In this document: positions 26,101-35,807 of the stretch, one piece after another
Layout: each line of letters opens with the position of its first letter
Position numbering within the stretch: position 1 is the stretch's first letter
Assembly: GCA_963921425.1 (NCBI GenBank)
Contig: OY992840.1
Location: 3,970,501-4,034,500, forward strand
Source: Dryas octopetala
Taxonomy: Eukaryota; Streptophyta; Magnoliopsida; Rosales; Rosaceae
Length of the DNA: 64,000 bases
Direction: 5' to 3'
Translations under genes and position numbers: made by a program
Notes under the pieces: generated by a model
What the model was told of the DNA's origin: nothing
Databases searched by the model: none
The model's input: the letters and a program-made list of their open reading frames with translations, nothing else

Positions 26101-26277
26101 AGATACCGTTGTTGCGTACTTATCTAGACATCGATTTTTATTTAAAGACCGATGTGTACTAATAGGTGAGACAACAGTTTCTATACCCTAATGCATGTAT
26201 TTTACAACTGTTTTAAGTATAAATACGTGGTAAAAAATCCATTAAGACAACGGTTTATGTATAATAACCGTTGTATA

Positions 26278-26630
26278 AGATAATAATTTCAATTTGCTGT
26301 TGATGTATATAATGCTTTGGTACATTGGTTTCTATTGAAAACCGTTGTAGGAAGACACTTAATACAACGGTTTTAACCATATAAACGTTGTGTAAGATAA
26401 TAATTTCAATTTGATTTTGATGTATATAATGCTTTGGTACAACGGTTTCTATTGGAAACCATTGTAGGACGACACTTAGTACAATTGGTTTTAACTATAT
26501 AACCATTGTGTAAGATAATAATTTCAATTTGATTTTGATGTATATAATGCTTTGGTACATTGGTTGTTACTGAAAACCAATGTAATACAGCACTTAGTTA
26601 TAGTATACCAATGCACGCTCATGCTCAGAA
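26278..26630. repeat. ~117-bp subterminal tandem repeat with palindromic cores
   Basis: The block aagataataatttcaatttg starts at 26278, 26394 and 26512, giving ~117-bp units. Each unit contains a fold-back such as CGGTTTCTATTGGAAACC, so the array doubles as a series of small hairpins in the subterminal region of the CACTA element. Confidence 0.8.
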
Positions 26631-27374
26631 TTAAACCAAAAGATACTTCATAAATATATGTAAGATGTACATGATCCGTAAGTGTGATCAGTTGTACAAA
26701 AAATACATTTAGTCAAACTAGCTTAAAAGAAGAGGCACCAAAAAAAAAAACCTAGCTTAACATAACACCTTCACTTCCTTCCAACTTGACCTCCCTAAGT
26801 CACAAGCATATGCATCCATATCTGCCAGCTTCTTACTGCCAACTACAATCAAAACAAAGCTAATAGGATACCAATGCAATGCAAAGCAATAGGCAAGTCA
26901 TATGCAAGCTCTAAATAGAAGAATTGAAAACACTATTATAATCCTTGATAATTTTGTATATTTACACATCAATATCTTCTTGGGTATAAGTGTTGTCCTT
27001 CCTCCGCCCCATACCTTTTTAAGTTGCTGCTCCAACTCCAAAGCTTTAAGAAAACTAACAAAGTCCCTGTAAAAGAGCACAAACACACATAAAGTTACAT
27101 TTAGATAAACTTGAAAGAAATTTCAAAAAGATACAAATATTCACTTATTTGGTCAAGTAAAAGAGTTTTGAAAGAAGGAAAATCCACTAACTTTTTATAT
27201 CTTGACCAAATATTGTTGGGTCTATGCATTTTTTCATTGCTGGGTTTCACATTTGCAGATAAGTGAATATTTTTATCTTTTTGAAATTTCTGCAAATGAG
27301 AAACCCAAATGATTTCAATTAAAACTCCACAAAGTCACTTATTTAAGCTCCAAATGCTTATGCTTTCACTCTTG

Positions 27375-27590
27375 AAGACCGGACCTCCAGTAAGATTGGT
27401 GTTTGAAACCTAGGCTTGAGGTCCGGAGCTCACCCTTGAGGACTGGACCTCCAGTAAGATTGGATTTAGAAATTTAGATTTGAGGTTCGGACCTCACCCT
27501 TGAGGACTGAATCTCCAGTAAGATTGGTGTTTGAGACCTAGGCTTGAGGTCCGGACCTCTCCTATGAGGACCGGACCTCGAGTAACGAAC
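27375..27590. repeat. 64-bp tandem repeat carrying GAGGTCCGGACCTC palindromes
   Basis: The marker ccagtaagattgg begins at 27387, 27451 and 27515, with a degenerate fourth copy near 27579, so the period is exactly 64 bp. Units contain GAGGTCCGGACCTC or close variants, a perfect 14-bp palindrome with a central CCGG. The array is far more GC-rich than its surroundings in the element. Confidence 0.85.
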
Positions 27591-29692
27591 TCAGTTTTCT
27601 AACAACATGAAGGTGAACAACCAAGACTAAACAAAAGAAAACAATATTTTGAACAACCAAAAACAATATTTTGAACAACCAAAATATTGATTCAACTAAA
27701 ACCAAATCAATAAACAAACCTCATATCAGTAAACAAAATCAATAAACCCATATCAGTAAACAAAATCAATACAGATCAAGCAAAATAAATAAGCACATAT
27801 CAGTAAACTCATATCAATAAACAAACCTCATATCCCCAGTAAACCCAATAAACCCCATATCAGTAAAATCAATCACAAACCACAGAATTTAACACAACCC
27901 ATAAATATTGACTAAACCCAAAAAAATACCCCAAATTTTTATCAAGCCACAATAACTTCACCCAGAACCAGAACAAGACTAAGAGAGACAGGGCAGGTGA
28001 GAGAGAGGAAATGAACATCCTTTGATTATGTCAACAAAGACCATGTTCTCTGGAATCATCCCTGAAACATCATTTAGATTCAGTTCTGGCGATTATTAAT
28101 TCATGTAAAATATAAAATAAAAGTAAATTATTACAAAATCATGATTCTGCACATTTGAAAAGTATTGAAGCCAATTGCATCACAAGGAAAAGACTTATCT
28201 TACCCAACCCATGAAGAATAAACTATATGTGGACAGCATTTTAGTGATATAGCATAGAAAATTCTTTCCAATCCCCTGAACCAAAAAGAACTCCAGAATA
28301 CATTTTATGCATCACAAAGAAAATAAATATTGCTGTGAAAATACTATAGAGTAGACGTATACCTCTTTATCTCTGAACCTTTAAAGAATCAAAAAAGAAT
28401 TGTAAATGTCATATCATATAAATTTGTCTCGATCAGGAGATCAACCAACTCTAAGAGTGCTTTCTGGGTTCCTGAAAGAAATCAAGGATATATCAATTTT
28501 TATAGAAACACAGAAAATAAAAGACAAAAAAGAAGTGAAGGGAATGAAATGGAATGGAAGAACACATTATATAGCCAACTGAATAGACATAAACAAACAT
28601 AAGTTTAGAACTGAGTTGCTCAGCCATTTCACTAAAAATTAGTAATAAGCTCACTTCACTACAAGGTAAGTAAACACCAAGGTCATATAATTCCACAAGC
28701 ATTATTAAGTTTAGCAAAACTTATTCACCATTCATCTCACAAATATCCACTAAACCACCAAACACAAACTTTAAATGAATTTAAAAGGGGAAATAAGAGC
28801 TGGGTTCTGATTGGAATACCTCAAATGGCAAAATAGGCTGATAAGGAGACAAATTCCTCAAATGGGGTCGAATGAAAGAGTCACCAGTCAAATTAGATAA
28901 AAAAAAAAAAACAAACAAGAACCAATTTAAAATTCCAAGGGAAAGCAAAAACAAATGAGAAAAACAGAGTAATAGGCAAATGCACTCATTAATTGAAGAA
29001 AAATAATGGTCCACCATAAAAAATTGAAACCCACCCCAAAGCTGGTTGGAATCCACCTTCGAAACCCTTTAAATCCCAGACCCAGCCTCTAAAGAATAAA
29101 AACGACAATATATAGATTCCCACCCACAAAATGACTGGAACCAAAATCCACCACAAAATTGAACTCGAAACTACTCCAAGCCACAAAAACATAATCCCAG
29201 CCAAAACCCCATTTCCAGACCCAAAAACCCACCATCAAAATCTTAGCCCTAGCCATCCAAAACATAAATTAGCCACTAGAAATCCACAAAACTACTTGAG
29301 TGATGCGCGAAGATAATGAACACGCAGATGGACGACGTCGGCGACGCTGTGAAGATTGAGGGACGAGGACGACGTCGGCGAAGCTATTTTCAGATCGAGG
29401 AAGATGAGGGAAAATATGGGCTAAATGTAATTTTCACTATCAAAGCAAAAAAACATGACTAAAAATAATACTCCAAACAAGACTCTTATACAATCAAATA
29501 AAAAATTTCAGAAAAAAAAAATGAAAGGAGTTAAGATTCAAATTCAATCACAGACAAATGCACAAGGAGATTGGCATAGATGCCAACCCAGAAATCCATA
29601 AGTCAATATTTAAATACAGTATTTCTACACATAAAAAATCTTTGTTTTTGTTTTCTCGAAAAAAAAATGCAACATAGATTGACGAAAATAAC

Positions 29693-30137
29693 CTCTTCAA
29701 CAGTCTTTTCTCTAGCTCTATCAGAGAGCTTGAGAGCCCTGATCTGAGCCTGTGCCTCTCCTAACTCTTGGTCCTTATCTGCAAAACTCACACAAAACAA
29801 CAGTAAAAAATTGAGAAACGACACTCGAAATAGAACAAAACCAGCTGCAAATCTCCAGGAAACCCGCGGATCGAGCCGCATTCGCACCTCTGACTTCATT
29901 CTCGAGTCGATTGAGCTCGACCTTGACCGGATCCGAGCTGTACAAGAGGTTAATGAACTCATCCCCGTCCATGCTCGGCCTCACAAATCATCTTCTCTGC
30001 GACGATCTCTTCCCCTCCTTGAACGATCCCTACATCGTCAGCGGCGGCGGCATCGAAGTAGCCCCATGCGCCAGTCCATTACTGCTGAGCTTCGTTACTG
30101 GAGCCACACCTCCTCTGTCGCCGGAAACCTCCTCCAT
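29693..30137 (-). pseudogene. Captured 5' fragment of a MAP70 (microtubule-associated protein 70) gene
   Basis: Minus-strand exon 1 (30137-29888) reads MEEVSGDRGGVAPVTKLSSN, then GSFKEGKRSS, RPSMDGDEFINLLYSSDPVK and VELNRLENEV. After a GT-AG intron, exon 2 (29778-29693) reads DKDQELGEAQAQIRALKLSD and RAREKTVEE. This is the N-terminus and start of the long coiled coil of plant MAP70 proteins, which bind cortical microtubules. In-frame stops TAG (between PLTM and GSFKEG) and TGA (before FVRPSMDG) break exon 1, and everything after exon 2 is missing. The fragment lies wholly inside the CACTA element, with a (GA)n tract upstream that probably came with the MAP70 leader. Confidence 0.85.
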
Positions 30138-30255
30138 GGCCGATCTGAGTGGCGCACTCTCTTTCACATCCAAATGCAACTCAGGATCCGAAATGCTAAG
30201 GGCTTCAAATCGTTGATAAATAAGTGGATACACAGATTATGTGGATATGTAGATA

Positions 30256-30256
30256 T

Positions 30257-30299
<43 letters not shown>
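30256..30299. repeat. (GA)n microsatellite
   Basis: A 44-bp GA run with one AAAG interruption, ~120 bp upstream of the MAP70 fragment's start codon, that is, a CT-rich leader on the sense strand. Confidence 0.9.
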
Positions 30300-30846
30300 A
30301 TGAGAGAGAAGCTTTGGAAAAATGGTGATTTGTAGAGAGAGACAGAGAATGGGTTAGAGGGACATATATGGGCGATGAAGAATGAGGCTAAGATCCAAAA
30401 AGACTTGTGCGTGAGGAATTTTTCATTAGAGCAGGCGTACGTTTGTCAAATACAAAGACCCGCAAAATTTTAAATTTTTGTGAAACTTGTTCAACACAAC
30501 GGTATTCCCTAATACTATTGTCTGTTAATTGTTAGGAAAAATTATCAAACCAATTACCATGGGATAATATACCTTAATATAACTGTTTGTGAAAAACCGT
30601 TGTGTGGTTAATTAAGATAACAGACAAAATAAGAACCGTGGTCTATTGACCGATGTCTATTACGTTTTTTATAGTAGTGCACATTTGGGTCAGGTATGAG
30701 ATGAATTCATTCATGTACGTTGAAATCACAATTTAGAACAAAAAATTAGAAATTATAATGATATTATTTTTCATGTTTTTTTTACTTTTTAATGGCAGAA
30801 TTCATCCACAAGTTTTGCCACGTACCAACAAGATCCAAAAGAATAA

Positions 30847-31849
30847 TGTCTAAGTATTTTTGTAAGGTAATGTGTAATGGAAAAATAAATTGAATTATTA
30901 CTAATCTTTTTTACTCTTGGCATGTATTATTCTTGAGTTGACTTAATATATTATTTTTGGGTGTAGTTGGAAGCGATGTTTATGGTTTTAGTAATAATCG
31001 ATGTATAAATTTTATGGTGATAATTTTAGCGGTGATGTTTTTCATTGTCATAACTTACAATGGCGGTTTCAAGGTTAAAGTTCCGTATTAGAATAATCGG
31101 CTTTGAACAGAAGAAGTACCAAGTGATGTGTTCAAGTAGTATGATTTGTTTTTTGGTTTGAAGGTTTATAATTTTGATTACATGTTTTAAGACCAAATAT
31201 GGAATTTGGCTATGTGCTGGATGCTTTATGCCACCTCCTTTGTATACTTTGTTCAAACCTATGTCCAACTTTCATATTTTGAATAAGGTTTAAGGGTTTA
31301 TATATGCTTCAGTTATTAGTTATTACTTTGGTATTCACTATTCAAATATACAGTAAATGAAATATATTGAAAACGCAATATTGTTATATATCACTAGCAT
31401 ATTAATCATCAAAGTAATATTAATTCAGCCTAAACATTCAGTAGCATATTAATCTTTTACAGGCTTTTTTTTACATGACTCCGATTCAAATGAATAAGGG
31501 TATTTGACCTGTAGACCAGAGTATCTGCTGCCTACTTATGTTTATGCTGTGTGCTAGTAGACTTTAGCAACCAGCACTATCATTCATAAGTAAATGAATT
31601 ATTTTTTTTGGCATGTTGAACTGAAAGGATTAAAAAAAAATAAACGCACACCAATGCATAATTTATTGCACAAAGGGATCTAACAGTATATGCCACACTT
31701 CTAATTTTTGTACCCAATACAGCTCAAATTTACTAAAAATAACTGACAAAGCTAGTTTTCTCCTCGACTAAGTAGCAAACTCCTTAGCAATCTTTTTTGC
31801 ATTTGCAATCACTTCTTCAATTCCTACAACCAACAGTTACTCGGAAACG
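30847..31849. other. FRS 3' flank and unassigned spacer
   Basis: Probable 3'UTR of the FRS pseudogene, then AT-rich sequence without a recognisable gene or repeat. Confidence 0.4.
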
Positions 31850-32262
31850 TCATCATATTTCCACATCCAATGAATCAGCTGAAGAATGGCTTGAAGCAAT
31901 TATAGTGGTAGGAAACGCTTTTTCTAGTGTTGCAACTAGAGTATAATTAGATGGGAATAAATTGTCCCTACTCTCCAAGAGCTCCTTGTAGATTTTGCAG
32001 AGAGTGACTTTAGTAAAACTAATCATCTTACAAATCTCTACCTCAGTTTTACACTTGTCTTCAAGCTGGAAGGCTAAATATATAACAACTGCAAAGAACA
32101 ACAAATGGAGTTTCTGTGAGTGTAAAAATATTTGGTGATGACAACCTCTCCAATATGAATTGCCCATTTCTACAAAATGCATGTGAATCATGGTCAGACT
32201 TAATCGAGGAAGATTCAAGCAGTCTACTAGCTATCACATCAAAGTTCAATACTCTCAACATA
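31850..32262 (-). pseudogene. Plant-specific TFIIB-related protein (pBRP1-like) fragment
   Basis: On the minus strand IGEVVITKYFYTHRNSICCS in one frame is followed, after a frameshift, by VVIYLAFQLEDKCKTEVEIC, TLCKIYKELLESRDNLFPSN and EKAFPTTIIASS. This follows the second cyclin-like repeat of the plant-specific TFIIB-related protein pBRP1, whose family form reads roughly AIYLACQLEDKRKTQAEICK and KVYKELLENWDDLLPSNYTP. pBRP1 relates to RNA polymerase I/II initiation in plants. The zinc ribbon and first cyclin repeat are not visible, a frameshift separates the two conserved blocks, and conserved positions are substituted. It is a relic, either a decayed duplicate or a retrocopy. Confidence 0.7.
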
Positions 32263-34404
32263 AATCACAACCAGTACTTAAGTTACTAAACCAATTTCTG
32301 CAAGGAATATGATTCCATAAACCTCACTCCATATATACTGAAAAGATTGAAAGATATCAATTCAGCATAAAAGAAACTCATCAATTAATTATCTTCTCTA
32401 ATGAATGAACATAATTATAATTCCTTTACAGTTGCATAGCAAAGTGTATAACTCCTTTCCAATTGCAGTTGTAAGCTTTTCATCAAATTATATCTTGGTT
32501 GATCTCGCCCGCAATTCCATCCACAACAATAAACAACCCAAGGATCAATTGGATTTGCTATCATGTTCACACGGACATTAAAAGCTATCTTGCTTAGCAT
32601 ATCCAAATTTCATTTCTTTTAATTCTAAACAACATCAAAACCTCACAGGACCTTTGAGAACATGCATGTTTTCAAATCCATTAAAATCCAATTAATCAAA
32701 TGACAAGCTAAAACAAGAAACATATAACTAGTCAAGTTCAATTATATCTACAAATAGAGCTTCCTACGTAGTACTACAATGACATTTGAAAGATTTAATA
32801 GCAAGCATAGACTACGTTATTTAAATTGATCAGCCATGTCCATACATTATGGTTGTATGAAAAAATCTTGTAAAATTAATACTTAAAAAAGAATCTGACA
32901 ATTGTCCTCAACCAAAACTCTAATTTTCTGTTGAATTCTAGTTCTTTCCTGAGAACCAAACAACCTAAAAGTAAAATATGATGAAATTCATGAAACCCAG
33001 ATAAATTTAGAGAGAAAAAGACATGAATATATGAGAATTGACACAATCGAACATAAGGGTAAAAAGATTTTAGACCTTTGAAAACAGGACAAAAATCTCA
33101 ACAAAAAAAACCCAGTGTAAAAAAATTTTATACCTTTGAACTCCATTGAAAGAATCTGCAGACGATTTAAGGAGTTGCATCGCTTTTTATTTTCTCTCAC
33201 AAATCCAAAAACTCTAATCTGAAAATGGTAGTCTTATAGAGTGCGATTCAGTTTTGGCCCAGTTTTGGGCCTTTTGGCATTGGTGGAAACGCCGTTTCGT
33301 TGAACGTGAGTTGAGAGTTACAAACGTTGTTTGTTTAAAGCTGTATTCTTCTATTAAACAGCTGGTCTCCACGTCATAAAATAAGCCAATGAGATTGAAG
33401 AGATATACCATTCAGCTTAGTTAGTGGTATATCCGTATCACTGAATAATTTCTCCTCTCCCACCTGCCTCCAACCTCCATCACACTTGCCTCTCTCCATC
33501 TCCCTCCCCTACCTCCATTCTCTCTAATTGATTTTCTCTTTTTTGTTTGAGCTCTCCTTCACCCTTTTCTGGTGATCCTTCACCCTTTTATGGTGATTTG
33601 TTTGAGCTATATGCTCAGATCTAGAGGTATTGTATCCTTTTTTTCTTTGTTTTTCTACCATTTTCTCTCATCTCCTCCTTTCCTAGTCCTTGCTCAATCC
33701 TCTCTTTTTTTTTATTTCTTTTTTTTTTCCCTTTGCCCCTTTCTCAAAACCCACCCAAATCTCAAACCCTTGTTGGATTCATTTGTGTTTTTCTCTCTTC
33801 GAGTTGGGGATCCACTGTAGCATCTATAACTACCACTTTAAAGCGATTTTTCGCTCCACAATCGGATTATTTGATGGTGGAAACACCTCCATTTTCCTCA
33901 CTTTGGTTATGTAGTACTTTGGTTCTTCTAGTTCTTTTTGGTGGTTGAGGGTCTTGTGTGGGTTGTTATGCTTTAATGGCGAAGATTGCTGATATTTTTG
34001 GCTCAGGGTTGTGCTTTGATGGTGGATCTTACTACTATGTGTGGATTTTAGTTTGGCTAGGGTTCATGGGGATTTTGTGTTTTAATCTTTTTTCCCTTTA
34101 TTTTCTTTTTTGTTTTGAGTTTGTTAATTTAGTTGTTGGACTGTGTCTATTGGGCCTTTCTCTTTGTAATGCTTTGCCCATTTGGGCTTCTTAATGAATT
34201 ACTTGTTCTGACAAAAAAAAAAAAACTAAATAAATAAAGTCCATCTTCTATAAAAAAAAAAAATTAAAATAAAAACAGGGAAATATATGTGTACATTATT
34301 GAATTTCGCATTATACACCTGACACAACGACTCTATTGAAGGATCTCTCCAAATCAATATATTACGTGATGGAAATTTCTCGTGATGGTTGAGGATTTGT
34401 GCAT
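32263..34404. other. Spacer with a candidate poly-A retroposon tail
   Basis: No gene is recognised from 32263 to about 33450. From about 33450 a T/C-rich stretch leads to tgggcctttctctttgtaat, then taatgaattacttgttctga followed by an A12 tract (34213-34224). This resembles the 3' end of a plant LINE or SINE on the plus strand, but no reverse transcriptase or target duplication was found. Short open frames at 33572-34194 look like noncoding sequence. Confidence 0.3.
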
Positions 34405-34955
34405 GAGTGAGGCTATGCAGATCACTCTTAACTGCTGAGTTGACCACCCTAATATATTTTTTCCAACTTTTTTCCTATTTTACCCTTTAGGCCTTCTACT
34501 ATGGTAAACCCATTTTTTGTGACCCAAAACCCATTTTGGGTCACAAATAGTGCTGTGACCCAATTCTCACTGCAATGGTGCTGTGACCCATTTTGGGTCA
34601 CAGTGTTTTATACATATTTAAAATATGTCTAATATTGATTAAGTAATGTTTAATTGATAATTTAAAATTTAAAGTATAATAAAAATTATTGTATTGGTTT
34701 TATTTTAATGAGATCTTTAAAATAAGGTCAATATTGAATATATTTAAAATAAGAAAATTTCATAAATTAGACAACATAAACCTTACAACATCGGGACTTC
34801 ACCAATCACAAACAAGAAAAACAACACGATGATTTAAAGGAAAAACAAGAACAACACCATCACTAAAAGAAAAAACAAGAACAATACGATGATTTAAAGA
34901 AAAAACAACAACAACAACAACTGCATTCGACATGTCGGAAAATGAAGCGAACTTC

Positions 34956-35402
34956 TTATTCGGAGTCCGATGATGAAGAATTGACACCCCCGTAATTATA
35001 CCAATCTGAGATCTTCTGTTCGGTTTCACACTCATCACATGGTTGAATCGGAGGGTTCTTCCCGCATGTGCATGGCACGGGTGGTTTGGGCTCTGGCAGG
35101 TGGTTCAACCATTGGTGGCGAAGATTTGGGTGGTTGGCTAGATCCTTGAGCTCCAATCTCTTGCAAAATGCACACAAAGGGACCAAAATATCATCCGAAC
35201 ACTTGCAGCACCTCCAGTCTGGTTCTTTTGCACGCTCAATAATTAAACAATAATCGCACAATGGTGCAGCACAGTTACGGAGGCACTTACACAAGCTTTG
35301 ATCGCACTGTTGTTTGGAGCTCTCACCGGTGCCTTGCTTGGAGCTCTCACCGACGCCTTGCTTGGAGCTCTCACCGACACTTTGCTTGGAAGAGGAAGCC
35401 AT
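34956..35402 (-). CDS. Cys-rich accessory ORF of the PIF/Harbinger element, unknown function
   Basis: The start is set at MASSSKQ (35402), giving 148 aa. An upstream in-frame Met at 35507 lies above the TATA box (35452-35459) and would not be in the transcript. Residues 1-30 are a repeated SSKQxxGE motif. The centre has paired cysteines suggestive of zinc binding (QSLCKCLRNCAAPLCDYCLI, WRCCKCSDDILVPLCAFCKR, PCTCGKNPPIQPCDECE), each of the three blocks pairing a C-x-C or CC with a C-x2-C. It ends in an acidic serine run (SSSSDSE). It sits 0.4 kb downstream of the transposase on the same strand. I recognise no named family. A role in DNA or protein binding is only inferred from the Cys pattern. 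Confidence 0.6.
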   Translation of the reverse strand: MASSSKQSVGESSKQGVGESSKQGTGESSKQQCDQSLCKCLRNCAAPLCDYCLIIERAKEPDWRCCKCSDDILVPLCAFCKRLELKDLANHPNLRHQWLNHLPEPKPPVPCTCGKNPPIQPCDECETEQKISDWYNYGGVNSSSSDSE

Positions 35403-35451
35403 TTCTAAACGATAGTTATGTGGATGTGTTGGCCTTATAGTTAAACCTTGG

Positions 35452-35459
35452 TATTTATA
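35452..35459 (-). promoter_or_regulatory. TATA box of the Cys-rich ORF
   Basis: TATAAATA on the minus strand, 50 bp upstream of the ATG at 35402. It decides the start codon, because the longer frame's Met at 35507 lies upstream of it. Confidence 0.55.
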
Positions 35460-35807
35460 GGGAAAAAATGTGCTTAACTTGCCCATTGGATTCCCTGAAG
35501 GATTCACAAATACTTGAATCTCACATGTGAAGCAACAATGTTGTGCATGTGAAGGAGTGTGGAGTCAGTGTATAGTCTTGTCATTGGTTCAGTGAATTAT
35601 TTTGCAAGCATGTGATGGTTGTGTCATGTCATGTCAGCTAAGAGAAATCAATGCCTTTATTTCATTTCACAAATTGCAACTGACAAACACAAACACACTT
35701 AAACGACAAATACAAAGACAAATAACAAACTTCCGGATCAACTGCAAAGATTAACCTAACATACGATAATGAGAACAACATTGATATCTACCATGATCCA
35801 GGTCGCA

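Larger units (their letters stand above)
25908..30679. mobile_element. CACTA transposon inserted in an FRS exon, 4772 bp
   Basis: The left end reads CACTACTACAAAAAACGTAA. The right end as reverse complement reads CACTACTATAAAAAACGTAA, one mismatch in 20 bp. CAC flanks both sides (25905-25907 and 30680-30682) as the 3-bp target duplication. Subterminal regions carry AACCGTTGT / ACAACGGTT units (25930-26590 and 30490-30655). The interior is mostly AT-rich noncoding DNA, with two tandem arrays and a captured MAP70 5' gene fragment on the minus strand. No transposase is recognised, so the element is nonautonomous. It postdates the FRS gene it interrupts. Confidence 0.92.
22280..30846 (+). pseudogene. 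FAR1-RELATED SEQUENCE (FAR1/FHY3 family) gene, multiply disrupted
   Basis: Likely exons: 22280-22324 (weak), 23254-25409, 25516-25679, 25829-25907 continued at 30683-30693, and 30799-30846. Domains in order: a FAR1 DNA-binding domain (FNLYNDYAIRMGFSVRKGQK to CFDREHNHEL), an MULE-derived transposase core (DVLVFDTTYHTN, FTDQA, RSESTNNVF) and a SWIM segment (ESIGMLCRHALRV). FHY3/FAR1 proteins are domesticated transposases acting as nuclear transcription factors. Lesions: TAA at 24220-24222 between DQA and AMSNAIEKV; single-base shifts near 24740 and near 24789; TAG at 24989-24991 inside AQYI/KRWTKDAKK; the first SWIM cysteine reads Tyr; and a CACTA element splits the penultimate exon. Removing the element and one CAC copy restores an exact 30-codon exon. 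Confidence 0.85.

Noticed and set aside
29811-30335. 174-codon plus-strand frame ending in Arg/Glu repeats
   Set aside because: It is antisense to the MAP70 fragment and ends in the (GA)n microsatellite; no independent support.
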